Shown here in pieces: positions 37,516-49,005 of a stretch of DNA of 64,000 bases. Position 1 is the stretch's first letter. Each line of letters begins with the position of its first letter. A model generated the notes under the pieces. It had not been told where the DNA came from. It was given only the letters and a program-made list of their open reading frames with translations, and made no database searches. Both the position numbers and the translations under genes were made by a program. The stretch is from Abelmoschus esculentus (Eukaryota; Streptophyta; Magnoliopsida; Malvales; Malvaceae), in the NCBI GenBank assembly GCA_035048815.1, contig JAUCBN010000014.1:14677501-14741500 (forward strand), in the 5' to 3' direction.

Positions 37516-39474
37516 CTCAGTTTTAATATTAAAATATTTTATATTTCGTTTTTGAAGAGTACAAAACATCATAAAATATTTAAATAAATGACGATAAAAT
37601 GTTTTAGTACGAAGAATTTAACACCGTAACCTTAAACATATATGTCATTAGGGGAGAATATGATACCACTTGATCTAATAATTACTGTTATATAATTTTT
37701 TATTATGTGATATATATGCTATTTGGATTGACTAGTGTGGCTGAGTATGTGAGGGTTAATTATTGGAGTTGGGGACAAAGAGGAAAAGGGTCAAAAGACA
37801 AGAATTTAGTAGCATCTTCAAAGACCCATTTAAAAAAAATAGAGTTAGGGAGGGTGATGATGGGGACCATCAACTTTTTTGGTGGTTTTGGGGGAAATTC
37901 AATTGATCCGGAATACACTCCAAGCTCTCATGCATGAAACCCAATGTGCCTAAACACTTCCGAGTGTGGGGGACCATTAAGTATTGTTACACATATATAT
38001 CCGTATAATTATCGATATATGATTTATTAATTAATAAATCTGAATTGAATGTCTAAGAAAATAAAAGATTCTTTTTTAATGGTTTTTCCGAACACTTTTA
38101 GTGATAATACTTTTAATTCAACTTACTTTATTTATAATGTTAAAATTTGACCATGGTAAGCTTAGCTGTGAATCTGCAAGTCTTGAATTATTTAGGTGAG
38201 GGTGTGTCGATCGATACCTGAGTGGCAGCCAGAAAGAGATCGGACCCACAAGGAGTTTTGACTCAAATCCATTTGTTTAACGAACTTTGACCAAAAAGAT
38301 CAGTCATTATGTTCGGTAATGGAAGATTTGCCTTGACACAAGTTGTCAGTTGCCTCATGAAACAGCCTGGTCGCAAGGTCACCAAAAGATTCTGTTATGT
38401 GGACTAAACTAGACTCGAATGTTAGAAAGAAATAAAAATTAAAAAATAACGATTTTATTTGATTAATATTTAAATATAAAAATTTCTAATCAAGTGGTTA
38501 AACTTGAATTATTAACATGCCGGAGGGGATTAAAATGTAGTATTTCCAATTTAAGCAAAGAGGGAGATTTCTTCCCCTACTATTTTTTTAAACACACTCG
38601 ATCTAGTTATCCACATTTTTGTGGTGTGAATCACATGTATCCTTCACCTATCTGTTTAATAGTCTAAGCGGATATTAATTAAGTCGAATCAGATTGCAGA
38701 ACAATAACAACAAAAATTTCCCATCAAATATTTACCATTAATTCATTCCCAATGACTCCAATCAAGACTGACCCTAAGCTGATCCAAAGGTTTTGAATTT
38801 CCATTCCCTTGTTAAGTATTAGACATGTTTGATTTGAATCATTGCTTTGTGGATATTGGGTTGCAAGTGTCCAAGTGAAGCTGAAAGTGTTGCTGTTGAG
38901 GGGAATAGGACGCTGACCCAACCAACAGGATAAGTAGGCAAAGGCTTGGGGGCATACATCGAATGGCCTAAGCAGCAATGCCAACCTCAATTCATCCACT
39001 TCCACTGCACCATTGGGCATTGGGTACACAAGTACTCTATTCTGTTGTTATAGTGCTTTTCTTTAAGCAGCAAAGGTTTAAGATTATGGATGTGGACCGA
39101 CATAAGTTAATGATACAGATTCGAGTACCCAAATCTTAGTTCATTATTGTGTTGTTTGTCCGTAAAATGTATAGAAATTTAGGATGGTGGAGGCCGGAGG
39201 GAACCCACTTTGACCAACATAAATACTATACCCACGTTGAGTGATGGGTGGATTACCAACAACAGAGAATATTGTAGTGGTGTCTCGGACACAATTATTT
39301 GATTTGGTACAATTGTTGAGCATGTCCTTACATTATATAAATATATATATGTGTGTATCCTTACCCTATAAATATTGTGCCTAATGTCCATGAATTACAA
39401 TTCTATCAATAGAGTTACACTTTCTGTAGGGAAATTGATAGAAATATGGTCGACTAAGGAGGATTTTTTTTTTT

Positions 39475-39930
39475 AGATATTCCAATTTCATTTTAAATTA
39501 TGATTTTTATTTTAAATTAATCCTCAAATTTTTTAATGTTCAAGTTTCACTCTAAATTATGACCTATATTTTAAATTAATCTCAAACTTTTGAATGTTTC
39601 AATTTCATCATCACATTATCATTTATGTCACATCATATCATTACATAACATGTTTATATGCGGATAATAATTTTTATATTGATATCATTAACATGGGATA
39701 TGGTTAGCATATATTGATAATTTAAAGATAAAATTAAAATGTGTAAATGTTTTAGAGACCAATTTAGAATGAGTCATAATTGGATAATGAAATTAAAATG
39801 TTCAAAACTTTAGAGATTAATTTAAAATAAGAGATATAGTTTGGGGATAAAATTGAAATATTCAGAAGTCAGAGAATCAAATTAGAACGAGGCTTATAGT
39901 TTAAAGACGTATGGTGTAATTAATTGTTTT
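39475..39930. repeat. MITE-like repeat, AATTGCACCA family
   Basis: The interior alternates CAATTTCAT/AAATTAATC phrases, then their reverse complements. The right edge, TTATAGTTTAAAGACGTATGG followed by TGTAATTAATTG, matches the family's terminal sequence. The left edge is degraded. Confidence 0.45.
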
Positions 39931-42930
39931 ATTAATAATCGATGAAATTTATAAGAAGACACCCGGAATTATTACAATTTCAAGTTGGTCATTCGGAGTT
40001 TGTCTAGGGATTAATTTAAAATGATATGGGCCGGGTCGAGATGTTTTCCTAGCCCAATATGACATGAAATATGGACCGAATATTCTACCTAAGCATGGAC
40101 TATATTTAAGTACAACACTTCAGGCCAGATTAATTCATTAAATATTTTTTAACTTAAATTGAACACGAATTTTACGTATTAAATAAATATATAAATAATT
40201 CAGAATATATAGAAAACATAAACATTTTCAATTTTATTATTAACTATGAATTTTAATTTTAAAATAATAGATTAAGACTTTTTTTAATCGGATTTGGATC
40301 GAATTTTTTTTCGGATCGAATTCAGATTATATTGTCATCCCTACTTTTTATTTAGCACTGTTATTAAATAATATCATCAAAACTAAAAAAAGCTACATAA
40401 TTTTTTTCATTAAACGAGATGTTTTACGAGATTAAAAAAAATAGTCAACAAACCAAACTATTAATCTTTTCTATAAGCATTGATATAATAAATAAAAAAA
40501 TTATAGATGAAATAAATGTTCAAATATATTGAAATCGTGTTAAATGAAAAATAAAACAAACAAGTGATGAAAATTTTATACAAGCACTAAACGATAGTTA
40601 AAGTATGTTAAAATTGTATCAAACGACAAATAAAACAAATCCTAACTAATAAAAATATATCACAAAAGTAAGAAAACGTATACCATAAAAACAAAGTTTT
40701 TTTAATTAGAAAAAAGGTAAAATATAAAAAAATAATAAATACCAATAATCAATAAGTAATATCAAAATTTATAGGACTGCCATATAGTATATTTTTCCAA
40801 ATTGCACCAAATAAAGGTCCACACACTGCACGTGCTATTTTTTGGTGCGGGATGCTACCATATAGGAATGTGATGTATACGTTTTCAGACATTAAGTGGC
40901 CTAAAATCCCTTGTTTTGTTGGTTAATTTTCCGCGAGATTACTTTTAGATTTTTTTAGTGCGATAGGAGACGTGGACTTGTCTGCAAATTACTTGTCAAG
41001 ACTTCTACTATAAAGACTTAAAAGTATATATTTATGTTTTTTAATTAAATAGATAAATAATTATATTTTTAATAAAAATATAAAAATTTAAATTGATACG
41101 TGATAGTATAATATGAATATTTTTAACCATTATCTAATGAATCTTTAATTTATATATTTGTTAATTTTTATGTGTTATTCTTTTACTTTTAAAAATTTGT
41201 TTATAATTGACTTGAATAAATAAAATTGATTGAAGACTTTTTACATTAATTTATGATCAACAGATGAGTGAAAATGAACAAATGAGTATTTTTTTAAATC
41301 AATAATATTTTTTAATTATTCTTTTAAATTTTAAGATTTTGTCTCGATTAATTCGAATTACTTGCATCGCAGACATAATTTTAGTGGGCGAATCTTCCAA
41401 TAGGGATTTTTTATATACACAATATCTCAAACTCGATACATACTTAAGTGATATCAAACTGCTTACCACTTAACTCAACTTCCGTCAATGAAAATACATT
41501 TTCCTTCTCATTTCATAATATCAATCTCGATAATTCATTTTCAATCATTTAACAATCTTAAAAATTTATAAAACTAAGTAATTTACACTATGTCGACATA
41601 TATTATTTATTAATTATTTACAATTTCATTATATTATTTTTCTTCATTGTTGCAAAATTTGCAACTAATTGTCTACCCAAGATCAATTTCAAAGTGTTAG
41701 GCAAATGAAGAATAACAAACCCCCCAGAATATCCTTTTGATCCCTAATTTTTTTCTCCCATTTTTTCCATTCAAAGGTTCCCTTTTTGATTTTCCCCTTT
41801 TAAGGAGAATATTTTTCTTTTTTTAAAATATTCCCTGAATTATTATTTTTCTATCAATATATGGAATAATTATTATTTTTTAATATGTTATAAAAACACA
41901 TGACCATTATATCCTGAATATGCATGTGTTTTTATTCCAATTAACAAAATAACTACCTATACATGTATGATTTGCAGATATTAGTAGTTGGATGAATAAA
42001 TATCTTAATTAATAATTACTTAATTAATGATATTAAATTATTAACCATTACTTTTTTGAAAAGTAGAGAGTAGTATATTGTACTTCATATCCACAAACAC
42101 ATAAAAAAGTTAAGAGATCAATAAAAAAAAAATGTGATCAGTGATACTGATTATAAAATAGTAGGGTGAAAGAAAAAAATATTTCTATATAAATCGATGA
42201 TATTCGATCTAAATTGAATATTATAAAAAATTATTACGGAATAATTTTCTTAATCTGTTTTTTATTTAATTAAAATTTAATATCTGATCTTATTAAAAAG
42301 ATTTAACGTATTAATCTATTAAAGTATGGTGTTAAATAGTTTAAGTTGAGTCAATAATTTTGTCTCAAGTTTTCTTTTTCCAATTTGCTTATGCGTGCTT
42401 TATCACAAGTTGACCCAAGACACTAAAATTTTCTTCACTTTCACACTTCAAAAATCAAAATTCAACTTTATTTAATAACAAAAAAAACAAATTTTCTTTT
42501 TAAAAACATTATATGAATACCATGATTCATAGATATTTACTTTTTCAATTACGTAACATTCGATTTATTATTAAATTCGTTAATTTTTTTTCATCTGAGG
42601 CCTTATTTGATTTTAATTTTTCAAATAAAGGCTCTTTTGATTTTATTTTTTTTAGAATTAGAGATACCTATTTGATAATAAGACATTAATTAACTATACT
42701 TACCGATTAGTATGGTTGTGCTTATACTCCTTAACATTCTTGTTGGATTTAAAAGCAAAGTATCAAATTTCGAATGTTTGAAGAGTACAAGGACTGAAAT
42801 CATAATTTGACCGAATTTTTTAAAACTTTTCTTCGTTTCAGACTACGGAATCCTTGGACAGATGCCGTCGGTTGACTGACAAGCCGTCAAAGGAAAATTA
42901 AAAAACCAGCAATAAAAAGAGAGTAGGAAA

Positions 42931-43025
42931 AGTCAAGGGACACGTGGAAAGATCCTGATGATGGTGACCCACCACGTCATCCAGTTTGCAGGTGTTTCGA
43001 ACTGTACTCTCTACTTCTATATAAA
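42931..43025 (+). promoter_or_regulatory. Promoter elements of the STP13-type gene (G-box, W-box core, TATA box)
   Basis: CACGTG (42941-42946) in the context ACACGTGG is a G-box/ABRE-type site. GTCAA words just upstream (42932-42936) are reversed W-box cores. The TATA box TATATAAA is at 43018-43025, about 155 bp before the ATG. Arabidopsis STP13 is induced by ABA, salt and pathogens; these sites are compatible with that, but their activity here is inference. Confidence 0.55.
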
Positions 43026-43179
43026 CTCCACCATGGTTTGCTTCTTTGCAGATTCCGTTTTCAAATTCATAAGTTTCTTTCTCTTTCTCTCTCTTGATTT
43101 CAGAGAGGAAAAAGAGGAAAAAACAAAGATATATATATATAGTTTTGTGTTTGAGGTGATATATAATCAGATTGAAGCT

Positions 43180-45270
43180 ATGCCGGCGGCTGGATTCTCA
43201 TCGGTGCCACCGGCGGGGGTGGAGTTCGAAGCTAAGATTACTCCAATTGTCATCATTTCTTGTATAATGGCCGCCACCGGCGGCCTCATGTTCGGTTACG
43301 ACGTCGGTGTTTCTGGTAAATTCATTAATATAATAATATAGTACCTTTTTATTGGGTAGTTCTGTAAAAAAAAGAATTGAAATTAATTAATTAATTTGTT
43401 TTTATGTAGGTGGTGTTACGTCCATGCCCGACTTCTTGGAAAAATTCTTCCCGGTTGTTTATCGGAAAACCAGAAACCCGGGAACGGAAGGAAACTACTG
43501 CAAATACGACAACCAAGGCCTGCAATTGTTCACTTCCTCGCTTTACTTGGCTGGTTTAACCGCCACTTTCTTCGCATCCTACACCACCAGGACGCTCGGT
43601 CGCCGCATCACCATGTTGATCGCCGGTTTCTTCTTTATCGTCGGTGTTGTCCTCAACGCGGCCGCTCAAGACCTTGCCATGCTTATCGCCGGGAGGATAT
43701 TGCTAGGTTGCGGTGTCGGTTTTGCTAATCAGGTAACGCATATTAATATTTATATTTGATATTTATATATTTTATACACTATTCATTGATTAAATGAAAA
43801 AAACACACTATCTAAACATTAATAATTGAATTTCATATTTAAAAAAAATTAAAAAGAAAATTGTCTATATTAAATAATTACATAATTTCAATTATATTTA
43901 AAGATTACTATATTGTTTGGTTTGACGTTGTGAAACTCGTGTTTTGAATTAAATTACAGGCAGTGCCCTTGTTCCTGTCCGAGATTGCACCTACAAGGAT
44001 TCGTGGAGGGTTAAACATATTATTCCAACTTAATGTCACAATTGGAATTCTCTTTGCTAATCTTGTCAACTACGGCACGGCTAAGTAAGCATCGGTTTTA
44101 TTCTCTTGTACCCTTTAACTACATGTTTAATTCTTAATTAACTGCTAAGTAATTGTGATTAATTATGCGACAGAATCAAAGGTGGATGGGGTTGGCGGCT
44201 ATCATTAGGTTTGGCTGGCATTCCGGCACTCCTACTAACTGTCGGGGCCCTCCTGGTTGTTGATAGTCCCAACAGTCTCATCGAACGTGGTCGTCTTGAA
44301 CAAGGAAAGGCCGTTCTCCGAAAGATCCGGGGCACGGATAATATCGAGCCCGAGTTCTTGGAGCTTGTTGAGGCGAGTCGTTTGGCGAAACAAGTGAAAC
44401 ATCCTTTCAGGAATCTCCTTCAACGTAGGAACCGACCCCAACTGGTCATCGCGGTCGCATTGCAGGTAAACACATGATGATCAGTAATGTTATTCGAGTC
44501 GTGTTACATCGTAAAATGAGTAACGTTTTATTTAATGATATGTCTACATGGAACAGATCTTCCAACAATGTACTGGAATCAATGCAATCATGTTTTATGC
44601 CCCGGTCTTGTTTGACACATTGGGATTTGGCAACGATGCTGCACTTTACTCTGCTGTTATTACCGGGGCAGTCAATGTGTTATCTACCGTTGTATCGATT
44701 TACTCGGTCGACAAAGTGGGTCGTCGTGTGCTGCTACTCGAAGCCGGTGTTCAAATGTTTTTCTCTCAAGTCATCATAGCAATTATTCTTGGCATCAAGG
44801 TTAAGGATCACTCCAATGATCTCCACCAAGGTTTCGCAATCTTCGTGGTCGTTATGGTGTGTACTTTCGTGTCGGCCTTTGCATGGTCATGGGGACCTCT
44901 CGGTTGGCTAATCCCAAGTGAGACGTTCCCACTCGAGACACGATCGGCGGGGCAGAGTGTGACGGTTTGTGTCAACTTGCTCTTCACATTTGTCATAGCT
45001 CAGGCTTTCCTCTCCATGCTCTGCCATTTCAAGTTTGGAATCTTCTTGTTCTTCTCCGGTTGGGTCCTTGTCATGTCGATCTTTACGTTGTTCCTAATCC
45101 CTGAGACAAAGAACATCCCGATCGAGGAGATGACGGAGAGGGTGTGGAAGCAGCACTGGTTCTGGAGGAGGTTCATGGATGATGAATATGGTGGTGCAGC
45201 CGTTACCAATGGTGATTTTTCCAAGAAAAATGGTCATGCTAATGGTTTTGATCCAGCTTCACAGTTGTAA
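43180..45270 (+). CDS. STP13: Sugar transport protein 13-type hexose/H+ symporter
   Basis: Plasma-membrane monosaccharide/proton symporter of the major facilitator superfamily. Five exons: 43180-43315, 43410-43732, 43960-44084, 44174-44465, 44557-45270 (TAA), giving 529 aa, the family length. The start MPAAGFSSVPPAGVEFEAKI follows 74 in-frame codons of 5' sequence and matches the family N-terminus. Landmarks are GGLMFGYDVGVSGGVTSMPDF (TM1), the CKYDNQGLQLFTSSLYLAG loop, RTLGRR, the QQCTGINAIMFYAPVLF segment, DKVGRRVLL, WGPLGWLIPSETFPLETRSAG and PETKNIPIEEMTERVWKQHW. The last motif and close overall identity point to STP13 rather than STP1. STP13 retrieves hexoses from the apoplast, and in Arabidopsis is linked to stress, cell death and antibacterial defence. 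No lesion was found. Confidence 0.95.
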
Positions 45271-45374
45271 ATTTGAGATGATTCTAAGCACATCTCATCA
45301 CAATATAGAATAGACATATATGTAACAGAGAAGTGGCATGAGTAATTTAAATTTGAGATGATTCTAAGCACATC
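45268..45374 (+). repeat. 27-bp direct repeat in the STP13-type 3' UTR
   Basis: The 27 bases beginning TAAATTTGAGATGATTCTAA occur at 45268-45294 (starting with the stop codon) and again, identically by eye, at 45348-45374. The offset is exactly 80 bp, with 53 unrelated bases between. Confidence 0.85.
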
Positions 45375-45805
45375 ATGTCATAATTGATGTATAATGGTTG
45401 CTATAAAAAAGAAGCAATATTTGTGAATTTTAGTCAGATTTTAAGGTTAAGTTTAAATTTATAAAATTTAAATAATTAAAAAATTAGAATGAAGTCATTT
45501 TAGATTTTAACTAAATAATTTAAATGTTTTTTTATTTAGTTTTTAATTTAGTCGAAATTTAAATATTACTCTTCAACTATTTTAGAATACTATTTATTTT
45601 TAATTTTTGGATAAAAAAAATGAATAATTAAAATTAATTCTTTATTTTTTAAATGATAATTTTCATATACTCTATTATCAATCTTAATTATTTATTTTAT
45701 ACATCAAACAATCATAAAAAATTAAAAATATTTTATACTATATAATTGTACCTTATTCTATATAGAGAGAGAGTGACAATGAGCCATCATTGTTGTAGAC
45801 CACTT

Positions 45806-46262
45806 AGGGGTAATAACGAGTGGAGCCTGAGTCTGGTCAAGCTCGGATCGGCTCAGAAATAATGTTATTGGGCTCGGCTCGGGCTTGAAGCCCGTCGGGC
45901 TTGATTCGGCTCGACTCAAAATAAACAATTTTGTTATGTTTTTTCTATAAAAGATAAAACCTCGTTAAAAACCTTTTCATAACCAACATCGAAACAAAAT
46001 TTTATACTGATATAAAAAAAATGTCCAATTTATTTTGTTAATTTATTTTTAGTGAATTTTTTATTTTATTTTATTGTTTTTCTTTTATTAAATAGATTAC
46101 TTTTAGTATATACGTAGGATATATATAATATATAATTATTCTGCTTGTTCATGAGCTTTTCAAGCCGATATTGGATAGACTCGTCTCGACTTGTTAAAAT
46201 CTCGAATTGAACTAGAGCCCGAGTAGCTTGTGAGCCGGTCAGATTCATTATCACCCCTAATA
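45806..46262. repeat. MITE-like element with TTAGGGGTAATAA-type ends
   Basis: The left end TTAGGGGTAATAACGAG is mirrored at the right end by CATTATCACCCCTAA. Inner CTCGG/GGCTC-rich arms are partly complementary, and the middle is AT-rich. ACCACT occurs directly outside both ends (45799-45804 region and 46262-46268), a possible target-site duplication. About 455 bp, with no coding capacity. Confidence 0.65.
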
Positions 46263-46493
46263 CCACTCCTTTGTCGAATATGAACCTTCGATTAACTTAT
46301 TACTTAACTGTATCTAATGTCTTCTACAACCCACCCAACATTCTTTCCTTCCAAGCGTTGTCCTCAAAAAGCTTGAAAACAATATGGGAATGGAAGGGAC
46401 AGCAATCATGATGCCAACAATAAATTCAAACACTATTAAGTAATGTCGTTGTACAATACGATACGATGACATGATAGTTCAACATCAAATATA

Positions 46494-46501
46494 TATATAA
46501 A
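46494..46501 (+). promoter_or_regulatory. TATA box of the phytocyanin gene
   Basis: TATATAAA at the end of an AT repeat, 79 bp before the ATG; position and sequence are typical. Confidence 0.6.
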
Positions 46502-46579
46502 CACCATAAGAGAAAGAACCAGAGACAAGAGAGGAAACACTTGAGATCTATCTTTTTTTTTTTCTTTGTCAGTTTTAGA

Positions 46580-47205
46580 ATGGGTTTTTCAAAGAGCGTC
46601 GTGGCTCGGGCTGTTGTGGTGGTTGCGATTGCGCTATTACGGTTGTCCGATGCGGCTGTTTACACGGTTGGGGACAGTGGTGGTTGGACCTCCATTGGCA
46701 ACCTTGATTACAAGCAATGGGCTGCTGTTAAGACCTTTCAAGTTGGTGACATTATTCGTAAGTTTTCGATTCTTTTTAGTCTATCTTAAATATTAATAAT
46801 TGAATTTAGTCCTTTTTAATCCCTTTGGTTAATTTGAAAAATTACATTTTTGGCACGTCTTATATTATATACATAGGTTTTGAGTACAATGCTCAGTTTC
46901 ATAATGTGATGCGAGTAACCCATTCGATGTACAAGGCCTGCAATGCCTCCGTCCCTTTAACCACCTACACCACCGGCAACGACACCATTAACATAACCAC
47001 AAAGGGTCACCACTTTTTTATCTGTGGCGTTCCCGGACACTGTCAATCCGGACAGAAAGTCGACATCAACGTGCTTCGTGAGTCGGAAACGGCTCCGAGT
47101 CCCTCGGGAATTTCCCCTGCTTCAGCTTCTGCTACGGTTCCTTCGACCGATGGACCTGCGCCTTTGCCGGGTGGTGCCATCTCCTTGAAGGGGGGGTATA
47201 ATTAA
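46580..47205 (+). CDS. Phytocyanin (mavicyanin/stellacyanin-like blue copper protein)
   Basis: Two exons, 46580-46757 and 46877-47205 (TAA), give 168 aa. A signal peptide (about residues 1-26, hydrophobic ARAVVVVAIALLRL, cleavage near SDA-AVYTVG) is followed by a plastocyanin-like domain. The copper ligands are visible: His in FHNVMRV, then Cys, His and Gln in FICGVPGHCQSGQKV. Glutamine in the axial position is the stellacyanin/mavicyanin pattern; uclacyanins carry Met. Two cysteines, one before and one within the motif, would form the disulphide. A Pro/Ser/Ala-rich tail of about 35 residues follows. It ends GGAISLKGGYN without the hydrophobic stretch normally needed for a GPI anchor, so the protein is probably released to the wall. 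The single intron sits where phytocyanin introns usually lie. The redox partner and role are unknown. Confidence 0.92.
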
Positions 47206-47640
47206 GCTTTGTTTAACAATGGCTGCTTATGCAGTTTTTGTGTTGGTTTTTAATTAAAAATTTTGGCTTGATTTTTTTTTTGTTACACTGCAAAGACATG
47301 TATTTGCATGGAATACTATAATAATTGTATAATCAATATGGATTTATGCTTATTTTTTAAAGATTACGCATAATATACTTAATATTGACATTTTTAATTT
47401 TAAAAAATGTGATGTTTTAATAATTAACGAATAAATTTAAATAATCAATTCATGTATTATATTCGTAAAAATAATCAAATTTATATATAATTAGTTTATA
47501 AAACACATTAATACCACAATTTTCAAATTTATGTATTAAAGGAGTAACATTTGATAGATAACACAATCAAATCGGTACAAGAAAACATAGATATGATATT
47601 AAGAAATATTGAAAGATCCATATATTAAATGATAAATTAT

Positions 47641-48105
47641 TTTTAAGAGGTCTTCCAACTTTTATTTTCAATCTAAATTGGCTCTTAAACCTTTAAATAT
47701 TTCAATTTCGTCTCTAAACCATAGCTCCATTTCTAATTTGGTCTTCAAACTTTTAAATATTTTAATTTCACCTCAAAATATGACACTCATTATCAATCGG
47801 TCCTTAAACATTTGAAATTACATAATACACATTAGTATTTACATGACAATTAATAATTTTATAACAATTTATATACATGAGATATAACATATACTGCTAA
47901 ATTAGGAATAAAATTAAAATGTACATAAGTTTGGGACTAATTAAAAATAAGAGTCATAGTTTGAGATAAAATTAGAGTATTCAAAACTTGATGATCAATT
48001 TAGAACGATATCATAGTTTGAAGATGTGATTGAAATGTTTAAAAGCTTGAGGATCAATTTAATATAAGAATTATAATTTAAGAATGTATAGTATAATTAA
48101 CTTTT
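47641..48105. repeat. MITE-like repeat, AATTGCACCA family (diverged)
   Basis: The left part has AATCTAAATTGGCTC and CAATTTCGTCTCTAAACC phrases; the right part has their reversed forms and ends GAATGTATAGTATAATTAAC. It is related in layout to 10291-10746 and 39475-39930. Confidence 0.45.
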
Positions 48106-48900
48106 TTAATAGAGATAATGACATAAATGTTCTTGTACTTTGTCAAAATATTCAATATGATATCTAAACTTTCTAAACATTCAATGTATCTTATAATTAA
48201 TTTCTGTAAGATTTAATCTAAATTAATCGATCAATAAACGTAAAACTAGTGATTAAAAAAATATGAGATCGTAATCCGAAAAATAAAAACCCATTTTTCA
48301 CGTTCAGGGCACGTGATACCTATTTGCATGCAATCACACGACACTCGGCACATGACTTCCCCTCACAGTCACACTTTACCGAGTTTACTCACATTTACAG
48401 AGAAAATAAATATATAAAAAATGTCAATTAATGTTTACAACCAATAAACAATTAATTATTTTATCTTAAACAAATAAAAATGCATTAAATTAAAAAAAAA
48501 ACTTTGCTAAACTAATTTTAAATCAATTCTTTTAATTGCTTATAAGCACAAAATAAATAAACTCGTAACCCATAAAATGAACCACAAAAATTAATAAACA
48601 CGACAAATGTTAGTGTAATGTTGAAATATATTATATTTTTAATAAAATAATATAAATTCAAATTTTAATATAGCACTACTTATTAAAAATTTAAATTTTT
48701 AATTATAAATTTTTTAAATTGAATTGAATTTTATTGGTACCGCTTAAAACTCATATTCCACCCGGTGGCGTGAAGTCAAACCCCTCCGCTCCCCTCCCAA
48801 ATGGCAAAGATTCCTCCCTTTCTCTCTTCTTTCCTCACCTCCATGATAGACTTCGAAGTTCTAACAGGAACAGCAGACAAATCTCAATTCTCTTCATCTC

Positions 48901-48907
48901 TATAAAA
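48901..48907 (+). promoter_or_regulatory. TATA box of the BKI1-like gene
   Basis: TATAAAA lies 105 bp upstream of the ATG, just after a pyrimidine-rich stretch. Confidence 0.5.
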
Positions 48908-49005
48908 CAACACTTTCAACAGATCCAGTGTTGCTTCTACTAATGTAAGCACTAGATAGACATATTGAACTAAGCAAACCTAAGACAAGACAAGATTCAA
49001 GAGTG

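Larger units (their letters stand above)
35095..43179. other. 8 kb spacer between the serine-rich gene and STP13-type gene
   Basis: Mostly AT-rich DNA. A CTCGA/GAGTC-rich unit lies at about 37290-37510, a repeat of the AATTGCACCA family at about 39475-39930, and less AT-rich islands at 37700-37970, 38200-38420 and 38700-39040. The island at 38700-39040 has an open minus-strand frame (38724-39020, about 98 codons from an ATG) with no family I recognise; I do not call it a gene. The last 250 bp are the promoter of the sugar transporter. Confidence 0.55.
45271..46579. other. Spacer between STP13-type gene and phytocyanin
   Basis: It holds the STP13 3' UTR, the MITE-like element at 45806-46262 and the phytocyanin promoter. 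No gene is seen. Confidence 0.55.
47206..49005. other. Spacer between phytocyanin and BKI1-like genes
   Basis: AT-rich DNA with a repeat of the AATTGCACCA family at 47641-48105 and, near the end, a pyrimidine-rich leader of the next gene with TATAAAA at 48901-48907. No gene is seen. Confidence 0.55.

Noticed and set aside
37707..37937. 76-codon open frame in a less AT-rich island
   Set aside because: No family resemblance and a non-coding-like residue composition; listed only as a composition island.
38724..39029. Minus-strand open frame of about 100 codons
   Set aside because: The frame starts with a non-ATG codon (ATG only at 39020), matches no family I know, and has no nearby promoter or splice partner. 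Kept only as an open question.
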